Positions 9,235 through 18,092 are shown, counted from the stretch's first letter. The stretch: DNA of 64,000 nt from Arthrobacter sp. AFG20 (GCF_002892795.1 NZ_PJMC01000008.1:158992-222991), one strand, 5' to 3'. Made by a program: numbers and translations. The notes: generated by a model not told the origin, from the letters alone.

Positions 9235-10458
9235 CTAGCCCGTGGCCTGCAGCGTGGCTTCGATGACCGTCGGGGACAGGACGTGCTGGGTCACCATCCG
9301 GCTCGCTCCCAGCACGGCCGCCTGGTCCCCCGCCATCGACAGGCCGATGCGCAGGTGCGTGGTGGCGAGCGGTAGCGACCTCCGGTAGACCACTTCGCGC
9401 ACGCCCGCCATGAGGTGTTCGCCTGCCTGGCCGAGACTTCCGCCCACGACAATGACCGAGGGATTCAGGAGGTTCACCACCGTGGCCAGCACATCGCCCA
9501 CGTCCCGGCCGGCCTGGCGAAGGGCCTGGATGGCCTGCAGGTTGCCCCCGGCCACCAGGCGGAGGACGTCGGCCCCGCTTTCTGCCTGAACACCCTGCGC
9601 CGCCAGTGCCCGCGCCACGGCAGGGCCCGACGCGAGTGCCTCGAGGCAGCCGTAGTTGCCGCACCGGCAGAGGACGTCGTCGCCGCGGGTCACGCGGACG
9701 TGCCCCAGGTCGCCGGCCGTGCCGTTGGCGCCGCGCTGCAGTTCACCGCTGCTGATGATTCCGGCCCCGATTCCTGTGGCCACCTTGATAAACAGGAAGT
9801 TGTCGTGCTCCGGCCAGTGGGCTGTGCGTTCACCCAAGGCCATGATGTTCACGTCGTTGTCCACCAGCACCGGGACCGGGAATGAGCGCTGGACGTGGCT
9901 GACCACGTCGAACCCGTCCCAGCCCGGCATGATGGGCGGCTTCACCGGTCTGCCGGTGTCGTGCTCCACCGGCCCCGGCAGGCCGATCCCCACGCCCGCG
10001 AGGTCCTTCGCGGTCCGTCCCGACTCCGCCAGCAGGGACGTCGCCTCGGCCACGAGCCGGCCCAGCACTGCCTCCGGCCCGTCGGCCACGTCCTGCGCCA
10101 GTCGCCGCTCGCTGAGGATGTTTCCGCCCAGGTCAGTGACCGCGATGATCACGTGGGTAGCACCGACGTCGACGGCCAGCACTGCGCGGGCGGCCGGCTT
10201 GAAGGCAAAGCGCGACGGCGGCCTGCCGCCGCTCGATGTCGCCTCACCTGCGGGGCCGACCAGACCTGAGGCAATCAGTGCATCAATCCGGGAAGCCACC
10301 GTGGAGCGCGCGAGCCCCGTGCTCAGCGCCAGTTCAGCCCGGGTCCGGGCCTTGCCGTCGCGGAGCAGCTGAAAAAGGTCGCCGGCGCGGGACAGGCTGC
10401 CCGTGCCGTCGGCGGAAACCGGCTCCGCAGCCGGGCCATTTCCCGTTCGTGAACTCAT
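9235..10458 (-). CDS. ROK family transcriptional repressor
   Basis: A 407-residue regulator with a winged helix-turn-helix at about 22-65 and a ROK sugar-kinase-like domain. The latter shows the phosphate-1-like DVGATH motif (97-102) and the ROK zinc motif CRCGNYGCLE (264-273). ROK repressors release DNA when a sugar binds. I take ATG 10458 as start because the family N-terminus begins there; an upstream extension to 10686 would run across the divergent promoter. It is divergent from the sugar-catabolic operon beginning at 10595 and co-directional with the Gfo-ThuA pair, so it probably controls both. Confidence 0.92.
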   Translation of the reverse strand: MSSRTGNGPAAEPVSADGTGSLSRAGDLFQLLRDGKARTRAELALSTGLARSTVASRIDALIASGLVGPAGEATSSGGRPPSRFAFKPAARAVLAVDVGATHVIIAVTDLGGNILSERRLAQDVADGPEAVLGRLVAEATSLLAESGRTAKDLAGVGIGLPGPVEHDTGRPVKPPIMPGWDGFDVVSHVQRSFPVPVLVDNDVNIMALGERTAHWPEHDNFLFIKVATGIGAGIISSGELQRGANGTAGDLGHVRVTRGDDVLCRCGNYGCLEALASGPAVARALAAQGVQAESGADVLRLVAGGNLQAIQALRQAGRDVGDVLATVVNLLNPSVIVVGGSLGQAGEHLMAGVREVVYRRSLPLATTHLRIGLSMAGDQAAVLGASRMVTQHVLSPTVIEATLQATG

Positions 10459-10531
10459 GGCTCCAGTGATAGCACGGATGCTTCTGCGTGTCACAGGGCA
10501 AAAAGATTGTCGATAACTTTCTGACTTTTGC

Positions 10532-10560
10532 TTGACGCTCGTCAAAAGCGGTTCTAGGTT
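10532..10560 (+). promoter_or_regulatory. Promoter with overlapping palindromic operator, likely ROK-regulated
   Basis: TTGACG (10532-10537) and TAGGTT (10555-10560) are separated by exactly 17 bases, a good sigma-70-type promoter for the isomerase gene starting at 10595. The -35 is half of a perfect palindrome TTGACG-CT-CGTCAA (10532-10545), itself inside a looser CTTTTG...CAAAAG repeat. A repressor bound there would block RNA polymerase. The divergent ROK gene is the obvious candidate. Confidence 0.65.
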
Positions 10561-10594
10561 GAGTCGGATAGACAGAAACCCGCAAAGGAGCGCC

Positions 10595-11353
10595 ATGTCG
10601 TATTCACTCCAGCTGTACACCCTGCGCGACGCCATCCAGGAGGACCTGCCCGGCACCATCCGGAAGGTGGCGCAGATCGGTTTCACGCAAGTCGAGCCTT
10701 ATAACTTCGTCGCCACGGCCAAGGAGCTGGGCGCCGCGCTGAAGGAGAACGGCCTGACGGCACCCTCCGGCCACGCTCCGCTGCTGAGCCAGGACCAAGA
10801 CGAGATCTTCGCTGCAGCCAGGGCCCTCGGGATCAGCACGGTCATCGAACCGTACATCACCGCCGAGCACTGGCAGTCCGCCGAGGACATTCAGGCCACC
10901 GCAGCCAAACTCAACGCGGCCGCCAAGAAGGGCGCCGAATACGGGATCCGCGTCGGTTACCACAACCACGCCTGGGAGCTGGAGTCCACCATCGAGGGCC
11001 AGACCGCCCTGGAGTACTTCGAAGGGCTGCTGGACCCCGAACTGGTCCTCGAAGTGGACACCTACTGGGTTGCCGTGGGCGGCCAGGACCCGGTGGAGAT
11101 TCTGACCAAGCTGGGCAACCGGGTGAAGTTCATCCACATCAAGGACGGCCCTCTGAACACCGACACCAAGGCCCAGCAGCCTGCCGGCCAGGGCAAGATC
11201 CCGGTCTGGGACGTCATCAACGCCGCAAAGTCGCTGGAAGTCGGCGTCGTGGAATTCGACGACTACTCCGGGGACATCTTCCACGGCATCACCCAGTCGC
11301 TCAGCTTCCTGAACTCCGACTCCGCGAAGGCCACCGAGGGAGCACAGGCATGA
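10595..11353 (+). CDS. Sugar phosphate isomerase/epimerase, TIM barrel
   Basis: A 252-residue AP-endonuclease-2/xylose-isomerase-like TIM-barrel protein. Metal-binding residues of the family are recognisable in VEPYNF, YHNHAWELE, LEVDTYW and FIHIKDG. Such proteins isomerise, epimerise or cleave keto-sugars from the partner dehydrogenases. Start ATG 10595 has AAAGGAG six bases upstream; the longer TTG frame starts inside the promoter and is rejected. The stop overlaps the next start by four bases (ATGA), so translation is coupled. Confidence 0.9.
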   Translation: MSYSLQLYTLRDAIQEDLPGTIRKVAQIGFTQVEPYNFVATAKELGAALKENGLTAPSGHAPLLSQDQDEIFAAARALGISTVIEPYITAEHWQSAEDIQATAAKLNAAAKKGAEYGIRVGYHNHAWELESTIEGQTALEYFEGLLDPELVLEVDTYWVAVGGQDPVEILTKLGNRVKFIHIKDGPLNTDTKAQQPAGQGKIPVWDVINAAKSLEVGVVEFDDYSGDIFHGITQSLSFLNSDSAKATEGAQA

Positions 11354-12480
11354 GTGGCGCAGCATCCACGCCGTCTTCCCTCCGGGGGCCCGTCGGCGTC
11401 GCCGTCATCGGCGCCGGCGTCATCAGCAAGCAGTACCTGGACAACCTGACCGCCTTCCCGGACCTGAAAGTCCACGTCATCGCCGACCTCTTCGAGGAGG
11501 CCGCCGAGGCGCGCGCCAAGGAATACGGCGTCCCCGAGTGGGGCGGCGTGGACGCCGCACTGAACCATCCCGACGTCGAAATCATCGTCAACCTGACCAT
11601 TCCGGCCGCCCACGTCGAGGTGGCCACCGCCGCCGTCAACGCCGGCAAGCACGTCTGGACTGAGAAGCCGTTCTCACTGGACCGCGAATCAGGCCTCGGA
11701 CTGCTGAAAACAGCCGACGCCGCCGGACTGCGCCTCGGCTGCGCCCCGGACACGTTCCTCGGCGCCGGGCTCCAGACCGCGCGCCGCCTCATCGAACGCG
11801 GCGACATCGGAACTCCGCTGACCGCGATGACCACCTTCCAGACGCCGGGACCGGAAGCCTGGCACCCGAACCCGGCGTTCCTGTTCCAGTACGGCGCCGG
11901 TCCGCTGTTCGACATGGGCCCGTACTACCTCACCGCCCTGGTCCAGACCTTCGGATCGGTACGGAAGGTGGCCGCCGTCGGGTCCAAAGCCAAGGAGATC
12001 CGCGTCATCGGCTCCGGGCCCAAGGCCGGCGAGGAATTCAGCGTGGAGGTCCCCACCCACGTCTCCGCGATGGCGCAGTTCGAGGACGGCCAGTCCTCAC
12101 ACAGCGTCTTCTCCTTCGAGTCGCCGCGCCTGCGGATGGGCTTCGTGGAAATCACCGGCACCGAAGCCACCATCTCGCTCCCGGACCCCAACTATTTCGA
12201 CGGCGACGTCCGCCTCTGGCGTGCCGGCGACGAGGACTGGACGGTCATCCCCGCCACCGGCGCGGCTAACGGACGCGGCCTGGGCGTGCTGGACATGGCC
12301 CGTTCCATCCGCGCCGGTGTTCCGCACCGCGCCACCGGCAACCTCGCCTACCACGTCCTGGACACCATGGTCTCGATCTCCGAGTCCATGGAGTCGGGAA
12401 CGTTCGTCGACGTCGAAAGCTCCGCTCCCGCGTCCGCAGCCCTCCCCGAGGACTGGAACCCCACCGCTCCCACCCTCTAG
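11350..12480 (+). CDS. Gfo/Idh/MocA family oxidoreductase
   Basis: A 376-residue NAD(P)-dependent dehydrogenase with glycine motif GAGVIS (21-26) and EKP (105-107). The substrate-domain stretch GPLFDMGPYYLTAL is shared with inositol or glucoside dehydrogenases. It is the second gene of the operon started at 10595 and is translationally coupled to the isomerase. It probably oxidises a sugar that the isomerase-like partner then processes. Confidence 0.92.
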   Translation: MSGAASTPSSLRGPVGVAVIGAGVISKQYLDNLTAFPDLKVHVIADLFEEAAEARAKEYGVPEWGGVDAALNHPDVEIIVNLTIPAAHVEVATAAVNAGKHVWTEKPFSLDRESGLGLLKTADAAGLRLGCAPDTFLGAGLQTARRLIERGDIGTPLTAMTTFQTPGPEAWHPNPAFLFQYGAGPLFDMGPYYLTALVQTFGSVRKVAAVGSKAKEIRVIGSGPKAGEEFSVEVPTHVSAMAQFEDGQSSHSVFSFESPRLRMGFVEITGTEATISLPDPNYFDGDVRLWRAGDEDWTVIPATGAANGRGLGVLDMARSIRAGVPHRATGNLAYHVLDTMVSISESMESGTFVDVESSAPASAALPEDWNPTAPTL

Positions 12481-12488
12481 GAATACCA

Positions 12489-13694
12489 ATGACTTCCCAC
12501 GAATCCCCCGGCACTCCGCCGGCAGCCCATCGCCCTTTGGGTGTGGCGATGATCGGTTATGCGTTCATGGGCAAGGCCCACTCGAACGCGTGGCGGAACG
12601 TCGCGTCCTACTTCGACGTGCCGGTTTTCGAGCAGAAAGTGCTCGTGGGCCGGGACGCCGGGCAGGTGGCCGCGGCCGCGGCAAAGTATGGCTGGGCCGA
12701 GTCCGCGACGGACTGGCGCTCGGTCCTGGAACGGGATGACATCGACATCGTCGATATCTGCGCCCCCGGCTGGATGCATGCCGAGATCGCCGTCGCCGCC
12801 CTCGAAGCCGGGAAGCATGTGCTCGTGGAGAAGCCGCTGGCCAACACCCTCGCCGAGGCCGAGGCCATGGCCACGGCAGCGCAAGCGGCCCGCGCACACG
12901 GGGTGCAGTCCATGGTCGGGTTCAACTACCGCCGTGTGCCCGCCCTGGCACTGGCCCGGGAACTGATCGCGGAGGGCCGCCTCGGCACCGTGCGGCATGT
13001 GCGTGCCGCGTACCTGCAGGACTGGCTCGCGGATGCGGAATCACCGATGACCTGGCGGCTGAACAAGGAAACAGCAGGCTCCGGCGCCCTCGGGGACATC
13101 GCCTCCCACGCGATCGACCAGGTGCTGTTCCTCCTCGGGGACGCCGTCACCGAGGTCTCGGGCCGGCTGCACACCTTCACTACCCACCGTCCGGGCGCAC
13201 ATGGCCTGGAGGAAGTGACGGTCGACGACGCCGCCTGGGCCACGCTGTCCCTCGCCTCCGGGGCCATCGCCTCCGTCGAGGTCTCCCGGGTGGCCACCGG
13301 CCAGAAGAACTCCCTGAAGCTGGAGATCTACGGCGAGAAAGGCACCATCCTCTTCGACCTCGAGAACCTGAACGAACTCGGCTTCCTGGACGCGACCGCC
13401 CCGGTGCGGGAGCAGGGCTTCCGCCGGATCCTGGTCAACGAACCCGACCACCCCTACCTGGATGCCTGGTGGCCGCAGGGCCACATCATCGGCTGGGAAC
13501 ACACCTTCACGCACGAGATCCGCGACTTCCTGGCCGCGATCGGGACCGGTGACGCGCCGTCGCCGTCGTTCGAGGAGGGCCTCGCCGTCCAGCGCGTGCT
13601 GGCCGCCGTCGAGGAGTCCGCCGCAGCGAAAAGCGCCACCATCCAACTCGTCCAGCCCACCGGCGCCGCAGCCGCACCGACCGAAGGAGCCTGA
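12489..13694 (+). CDS. Gfo/Idh/MocA family oxidoreductase, levoglucosan-dehydrogenase-like subgroup
   Basis: A 401-residue dehydrogenase with GYAFMGKAHS near 23-32, EKP at 114-116 and the stretches FNYRRVP, YLQDW and GSGALGDIASHAID. These resemble the levoglucosan dehydrogenase described from Pseudarthrobacter, judging from memory of its sequence. That group oxidises C3 of 1,6-anhydroglucose or related glycosides. It lies eight bases after the previous dehydrogenase and is followed one base later by a TIM-barrel isomerase, so one operon is likely. Substrate is inferred only. Confidence 0.9.
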   Translation: MTSHESPGTPPAAHRPLGVAMIGYAFMGKAHSNAWRNVASYFDVPVFEQKVLVGRDAGQVAAAAAKYGWAESATDWRSVLERDDIDIVDICAPGWMHAEIAVAALEAGKHVLVEKPLANTLAEAEAMATAAQAARAHGVQSMVGFNYRRVPALALARELIAEGRLGTVRHVRAAYLQDWLADAESPMTWRLNKETAGSGALGDIASHAIDQVLFLLGDAVTEVSGRLHTFTTHRPGAHGLEEVTVDDAAWATLSLASGAIASVEVSRVATGQKNSLKLEIYGEKGTILFDLENLNELGFLDATAPVREQGFRRILVNEPDHPYLDAWWPQGHIIGWEHTFTHEIRDFLAAIGTGDAPSPSFEEGLAVQRVLAAVEESAAAKSATIQLVQPTGAAAAPTEGA

Positions 13695-13695
13695 C

Positions 13696-14697
13696 ATGCC
13701 CCGCCCGTACACCCTGTTCACCGGCCAGTGGGCCGACCTCCCCTTCGAGGAAGTCGCCAGGCTCGCCTCAGGCTGGGGCTACGACGGCCTGGAAATCGCC
13801 GTCTCCGGGGACCACCTGGACGCCTGGCGCTGGGACGAACCCGGCTACGTCGAATCCAAACTCGCAGTCCTGGAAAAGTACAACCTGAAGGTCTGGGCCA
13901 TCTCCAACCACCTCAAGGGCCAGGCCGTGTGCGATGACCCCATCGACTTCCGCCACGAAGCCATCGTCGGATCCAAAGTCTGGGGCGACGGCGACCCCGA
14001 AGGCGTCCGCCAGCGCGCCGCCGAGGAAATGAAACACACCGCCCGGCTCGCGCGCGCTTTGGGTGTGGACACCGTCGTCGGGTTCACCGGCTCCTCCATC
14101 TGGCAGTACGTCGCCATGTTCCCGCCCGTCCCGGAGAAAGTCATCGACGCCGGCTACCAGGACTTCGCGGACCGCTGGAACCCCATCCTGGACGTCTTCG
14201 ACGAATGCGGGGTCCGCTTCGCCCACGAGGTCCACCCCAGTGAGATCGCCTACGACTACTGGACCACCGTCCGGACCCTCGAAGCGATCGGACACCGCCC
14301 CGCGTTCGGGCTCAACTGGGACCCGTCCCACTTCATGTGGCAGGGCATCGACCCCGTCTCCTTCATCTGGGACTTCAAGGACCGGATCTACCACGTCGAC
14401 TGCAAAGACACCAAGCTCCGCCCCACCGGCCGGAACACCGTCCTCGGCTCCCACCTGCCCTGGGGCGACCCGCGCCGCGGCTGGGACTTCGTCTCCGCCG
14501 GACGCGGCGACGTCCCCTGGGAAGCATCCTTCCGTGCCCTCACCGCGATCGGCTACACCGGACCCATCAGCATCGAATGGGAAGACGCCGGCATGGACCG
14601 CCTCCACGGCGCCCCCGAAGCCCTCGCCAACCTCAAGAAATTCGACTTCCCCGCATCACAGACCAGCTTCGACGCCGCCTTCAGCAGCAAAGACTGA
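13696..14697 (+). CDS. Sugar phosphate isomerase/epimerase, TIM barrel
   Basis: A 333-residue TIM-barrel protein of the AP-endonuclease-2/xylose-isomerase superfamily, longer than the 252-residue paralogue of the same operon. Metal and substrate residues are seen in DGLEIAV, FAHEVHPSEI, LNWDPSHF and YHVDCKDT. The ATG at 13696 overlaps nothing and has AAGGAG seven bases upstream. It probably handles the keto product of the preceding dehydrogenase. A family-1 palindrome begins eight bases after its stop. Confidence 0.9.
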   Translation: MPRPYTLFTGQWADLPFEEVARLASGWGYDGLEIAVSGDHLDAWRWDEPGYVESKLAVLEKYNLKVWAISNHLKGQAVCDDPIDFRHEAIVGSKVWGDGDPEGVRQRAAEEMKHTARLARALGVDTVVGFTGSSIWQYVAMFPPVPEKVIDAGYQDFADRWNPILDVFDECGVRFAHEVHPSEIAYDYWTTVRTLEAIGHRPAFGLNWDPSHFMWQGIDPVSFIWDFKDRIYHVDCKDTKLRPTGRNTVLGSHLPWGDPRRGWDFVSAGRGDVPWEASFRALTAIGYTGPISIEWEDAGMDRLHGAPEALANLKKFDFPASQTSFDAAFSSKD

Positions 14698-14705
14698 CGC
14701 CCTTT

Positions 14706-14770
14706 GGAGTTTTTGTACAGATATCGCGAGCAAAAGTGCCTTTTGGGGCCGATATCTGTACAAAAACTCC
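14706..14770. repeat. Dispersed palindrome, family 1, copy 1
   Basis: Perfect 21-base arms: the left begins GGAGTTTTTGTACAGATATC, the right ends with its complement CTGTACAAAAACTCC. An inner AAAAG/CTTTT pair lies within a 23-base centre. It starts eight bases after the isomerase stop. Its right edge touches the 5' end of a truncated gene, suggesting that it marks a rearrangement breakpoint. Confidence 0.88.
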
Positions 14771-15067
14771 ACGGACCAGCGCACGGCAACGACGCCATGG
14801 AGCGATTCCGTGGACTGGTTCCCCCATCTCTCTCCCGACGGCCGGCTGGCCAGCTACATCCGGTTCCCCGGCGGCACGCAAGGCCACCCCTCGGACCTGC
14901 CTGTCGACGTCGTGCTTGTCTCCACGGATGACTGGGCCACGCCGCTGCACACCTGGCCCTTCTTCGGCGGGCAGGGAACACTGAACGTTAATAGCTGGTC
15001 GCCCGATTCCGCCCGGTTCGCGTACGTCGCCTACCCGCTCGCCACCACCGACACTTCAAAGGAGTAA
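14771..15067 (+). pseudogene. C-terminal remnant of a TolB/PD40-like beta-propeller protein
   Basis: About 85 codons in one frame read DWFPHLSPDGRLASYIRFPG and later NVNSWSPDSARFAYVAYP, ending in a TAA at 15065-15067. This is the C-terminal end of the actinobacterial TolB-like (WD40/PD40) proteins often found beside sugar-catabolic dehydrogenases. No start codon with a ribosome site precedes it, and the rest of the gene is missing. The frame is open leftwards through the palindrome by chance. Such a protein is normally near 290 residues, so roughly two thirds are gone. Confidence 0.7.
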
Positions 15068-15071
15068 GTAC

Positions 15072-16097
15072 GTGACCAAACAACACACCGGCACCTCCGA
15101 CGGGCAAATCCGCTGGGGCATCCTCGGCACGGGATTCATCGCGGGACTGCAAACACAGGACCTGGCCGAGAACGGCTTCAAGGTGCAGGCCGTCGGTTCC
15201 CGCAACGCGGAATCGAGTAACGCGTTCAGTGAAAAGTTTGCCATTCCCGCCGCACATGCAAGTTACGAAGCACTGGTTGCGGACCCGGACGTCGACGTCG
15301 TTTACGTCGCCTCACCGCACACGTACCACCACGCGCACGCGCTGCTCGCCCTGAACGCCGGAAAGCACGTGCTGGTGGAGAAGCCGTTCACCATCAACGC
15401 CCGGGAAGCGCAGGAAATCTTTGCGCTGGCTGAGGCCAAGGGGCTCGTGGCACTGGAGGCCATGTGGAGCCGCTTCCTCCCCCACATGATCCGGCTCCGC
15501 GAGATCATCGCTGAGGGCTCACTCGGGCAGATCCGGAAGGTCACGGCCAGCCACAACCAGAACCTTCCCAAGGATCCCGCGCACCGGCTCAACGATCCTG
15601 CCCTGGGCGGCGGGGCCCTGCTGGACCTCGGCGTCTACCCTGTCTCGTTCGCCATCGACGTCCTTGGCATGCCGGACACCATCCGGGCCAGCGCTTCCAT
15701 GACGGCCACGGGCGTGGACCGGCAAACGGCAGCAATCTTCGAGTACGCGGACGGACAGCAGGCGCTCCTGGACTGCGCCTTGGACATCGCCTCAAACAAC
15801 CGGGCAGTGGTTATCGGGACAGAGGGTTGGATCGACATTGAGTCCACCTGGTACAACCCGACGCCCTTCACGTGGTTCGACAATGCGGGGAACGTCCTGG
15901 AGAAGTTCGATCAGCCGGTGACCAGCCGGGGGATGCAGTTCCAGGCTGCCGAAATGGAACGCCTCGTCAGCGAAGGCCTCACCGCAGGCACTGTTCTTCC
16001 CCCGAGCGGGAGCGTGGCTGTCATGGCCGCGATGGACGAGATCCGTCGCCAGATCGGCCTCAAGTACGACGCCGACGCACCGTCGTCGCTGCAGTGA
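15072..16097 (+). CDS. Gfo/Idh/MocA family oxidoreductase
   Basis: A 341-residue NAD(P)-dependent dehydrogenase with GTGFIAG (19-25), EKP (103-105) and the dimeric-dihydrodiol/glucose-fructose-oxidoreductase-like segment ALEAMWSRFLP. Start GTG 15072 has GGAG eight bases upstream, in the tail of the TolB-like remnant. It is the fourth dehydrogenase of this family in 9 kb. Its end overlaps the convergent glycosyltransferase gene by 38 bases. Confidence 0.9.
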   Translation: MTKQHTGTSDGQIRWGILGTGFIAGLQTQDLAENGFKVQAVGSRNAESSNAFSEKFAIPAAHASYEALVADPDVDVVYVASPHTYHHAHALLALNAGKHVLVEKPFTINAREAQEIFALAEAKGLVALEAMWSRFLPHMIRLREIIAEGSLGQIRKVTASHNQNLPKDPAHRLNDPALGGGALLDLGVYPVSFAIDVLGMPDTIRASASMTATGVDRQTAAIFEYADGQQALLDCALDIASNNRAVVIGTEGWIDIESTWYNPTPFTWFDNAGNVLEKFDQPVTSRGMQFQAAEMERLVSEGLTAGTVLPPSGSVAVMAAMDEIRRQIGLKYDADAPSSLQ

Positions 16098-17121
16098 CAG
16101 CCCCGGGCTGTCCGCCGAGGATCTGTTCGTAGAGCGCCAGATGGTCGGCCACCATGCGGGCCGAGCTGAAGCGCTGCTCGACGGCGGCGCGGCAGGCTTC
16201 CCGGCTGAGGCCCGCGGCCTGGGCGGCGAATCCAGCGAGCTGGTCGGTGCTGCCCAGGTATCCCGTGACGCCGTGGTCAACGATTTCCGGAGCAGCACCG
16301 AAAGGGGTCCCCACAACGGGCGTTCCGGTGGCCAGTGCCTCGATCATCACGAGCCCGAACGGTTCGGGCCACTGGATCGGGTTCAGGAACGCGAGCGCAC
16401 CACCCATCAGTTCGTATTTCTCGGCGTCGGACAGCGGCCCCATGAATTCCATGCCGGGGCCCAGCGCCGGCTTGACGACGTCGTCGAAATAGCCCTGCTC
16501 GTCGGATCCCTGGATCCGGGCGCTGATGCGCAGGGGGATTCCCGAGGCATCTGCGATCTGGATTGCTTCGAGGATGCCCTTGTCCGGGGACAGCCGTCCG
16601 ACGAAGCACAGGTAACCGCCGTTCCCCTGGCCCACCGGAACGGATGCCACATCCATGCCGTGGTGGATCACCTTTGTCACCGGGACCTCCGGCGAACGGC
16701 TCACCTGGTCACGGGAGATGGCGATGATGCCTGTGGTCTTTCCGATGGCGGTGTACAGGTCCACGGCCTGCGGAGCCAGGCGGATGTGGATGGTGGTGAC
16801 CACAGGGACTCCGGCCGGCCGGTGGGCATACAGCGGTCCGCTCAACGTATGGTCGTGGATGATGTCCACCCCTGCCATGCCATCGTAGGCCCTGATGATG
16901 TGGCTCAGCTCCGACAGTGCGAGCCCCAGGTCCGCCGGTTCCGAGGGGCGCATCCGTGGGGCGAGCCGAACGGGGCAGGTGCTGTCGGAGGGTGCCGCCA
17001 GCAGGACGTCATGCCCGGCCTTGGCGAACCCTCGCGCAAGGCTGTCCACCACCCGTTCGGTGCCGCCGTAGCCGGGCGGCGGAACGGGAATCCACGGTGC
17101 CGATATCAGTCCGATGCGCAC
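16060..17121 (-). CDS. Glycosyltransferase family 4 protein
   Basis: A GT-B fold transferase with the N-terminal PPGYGGTERVVDSLA acceptor loop and the C-terminal EPFGLVMIEALATGTPVVG motif that binds the nucleotide-sugar donor. Sugar and acceptor cannot be told from sequence. I choose GTG 17121 as start because GGGAGG lies five bases upstream and the protein then opens with VRIGLISAPW; an ATG at 17133 would place the ribosome site inside the gene. It overlaps the convergent dehydrogenase gene at its 3' end. Confidence 0.88.
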   Translation of the reverse strand: MRIGLISAPWIPVPPPGYGGTERVVDSLARGFAKAGHDVLLAAPSDSTCPVRLAPRMRPSEPADLGLALSELSHIIRAYDGMAGVDIIHDHTLSGPLYAHRPAGVPVVTTIHIRLAPQAVDLYTAIGKTTGIIAISRDQVSRSPEVPVTKVIHHGMDVASVPVGQGNGGYLCFVGRLSPDKGILEAIQIADASGIPLRISARIQGSDEQGYFDDVVKPALGPGMEFMGPLSDAEKYELMGGALAFLNPIQWPEPFGLVMIEALATGTPVVGTPFGAAPEIVDHGVTGYLGSTDQLAGFAAQAAGLSREACRAAVEQRFSSARMVADHLALYEQILGGQPGAVTAATTVRRRRT

Positions 17122-17295
17122 TTTGCCTCCCATGAATGTACGGCTGACCGCCGGGAGTTAGTCCAAACAATATGGCCGGTCCTGCCGTCAAACAAGGGCT
17201 GTGCGAGTCCGGGCGCAGCAGCCGCCCCAGGACCGAGTGACCAAAGCAACTGTCCGCGCAGGAATGCAGGGGAAAGACCGGGAGTTGTCGCAGGC

Positions 17296-18006
17296 ATGAA
17301 GATTGAGATCTGGTCAGACATTGCCTGCCCCTGGTGCTACATCGGCAAGCGCCGATTCGAAGCCGCCCTCGCCGAGTTTCCGCACCGCGACCAGGTGGAG
17401 GTGCAGTGGCGCAGCTACCAGCTGGACCCCAGCGTGCCCGAGCACTATGACGGCACGGAACTGGACTACCTCAGCAAGCGCAAGGGCATGGCCCCCGACC
17501 AGGTCACGCAGATGTTTGACCATGTAGCAGCCCAGGCCAAAGGCGAGGGCCTCAACTACCGGTTCGACGCCGTCGTCGTTGCCAACAGCTTCACGGCCCA
17601 CCGGCTCATCCACCTGGCCGCCGCGAAGGGCAAGCAGGACGTGGCCAAGGAGCGGCTGCTCAGCGACCACTTCGAGCACGGCAAGGACATCGGCAGCCCC
17701 GACTACCTCGCGTCGGTTGGCGCGGATCTTGGGCTCGACGCCGACGACGTTGCCGAGCTGTTCAGTACCGACAAGTACGCCGACGACGTCCGCCGCGACT
17801 TCGCCGAAGCCCGCGCCTTGGGCATCAGCGGCGTGCCGTTCTTCGTGATCGACCGCAAGTACGGTCTGTCCGGAGCCCAGCCCGCGGCCAGCTTCACCGT
17901 GGCCCTCGAACAGGCCTGGCAAGAGTCGCACCCGCTGGTGATGGTGGGCGACAAAGCCAACGGGGACAACGCCGAGGCATGCGGCCCGGACGGCTGCCCC
18001 GTCTGA
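17296..18006 (+). CDS. DsbA family oxidoreductase, FrnE-like
   Basis: A 236-residue thioredoxin-fold protein with active site CPWC (11-14), a cis-Pro loop GVPFF and the family's C-terminal CGPDGCPV tail. It has no signal peptide, so it is cytoplasmic, as for FrnE and 2-hydroxychromene-2-carboxylate isomerase relatives. A role in disulfide exchange under oxidative stress is known for FrnE. ATG 17296 is the conserved start; the upstream open frame is antisense to the glycosyltransferase. Confidence 0.9.
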   Translation: MKIEIWSDIACPWCYIGKRRFEAALAEFPHRDQVEVQWRSYQLDPSVPEHYDGTELDYLSKRKGMAPDQVTQMFDHVAAQAKGEGLNYRFDAVVVANSFTAHRLIHLAAAKGKQDVAKERLLSDHFEHGKDIGSPDYLASVGADLGLDADDVAELFSTDKYADDVRRDFAEARALGISGVPFFVIDRKYGLSGAQPAASFTVALEQAWQESHPLVMVGDKANGDNAEACGPDGCPV

Positions 18007-18027
18007 GCCTTGGGCAGCTAGGTTCTT

Positions 18028-18092
18028 CGAGTTTTTGTACAGATATCGTCCCCTGAAGGGCGTTTAGCGCCCATTATCTGTACAAAAACTCG
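18028..18092. repeat. Dispersed palindrome, family 1, copy 2
   Basis: Arms CGAGTTTTTGTACAGATA and TATCTGTACAAAAACTCG pair across a centre holding GGGCG-TTTA-GCGCCC. It begins 22 bases after the DsbA-like stop and ends 36 bases before the TetR start. The same inner GGGCGTTTAGCGCCCATTATCTG-like core appears in copy 3. Confidence 0.9.

Noticed and set aside
10532..10594. TTG start of the isomerase gene at 10532
   Set aside because: The TTG is part of the -35 and palindromic operator; ATG 10595 has a good ribosome site and the conserved N-terminus.
9235..10686. Longer start of the ROK gene at 10686
   Set aside because: It would run through the divergent promoter and into the isomerase gene; the family N-terminus begins at ATG 10458.
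14706..14770. Family-1 palindromes as ordinary intrinsic terminators
   Set aside because: The T-run lies in the 5' arm and the 3' arm ends in AAAAAC, so no U-tract follows the hairpin on either strand.
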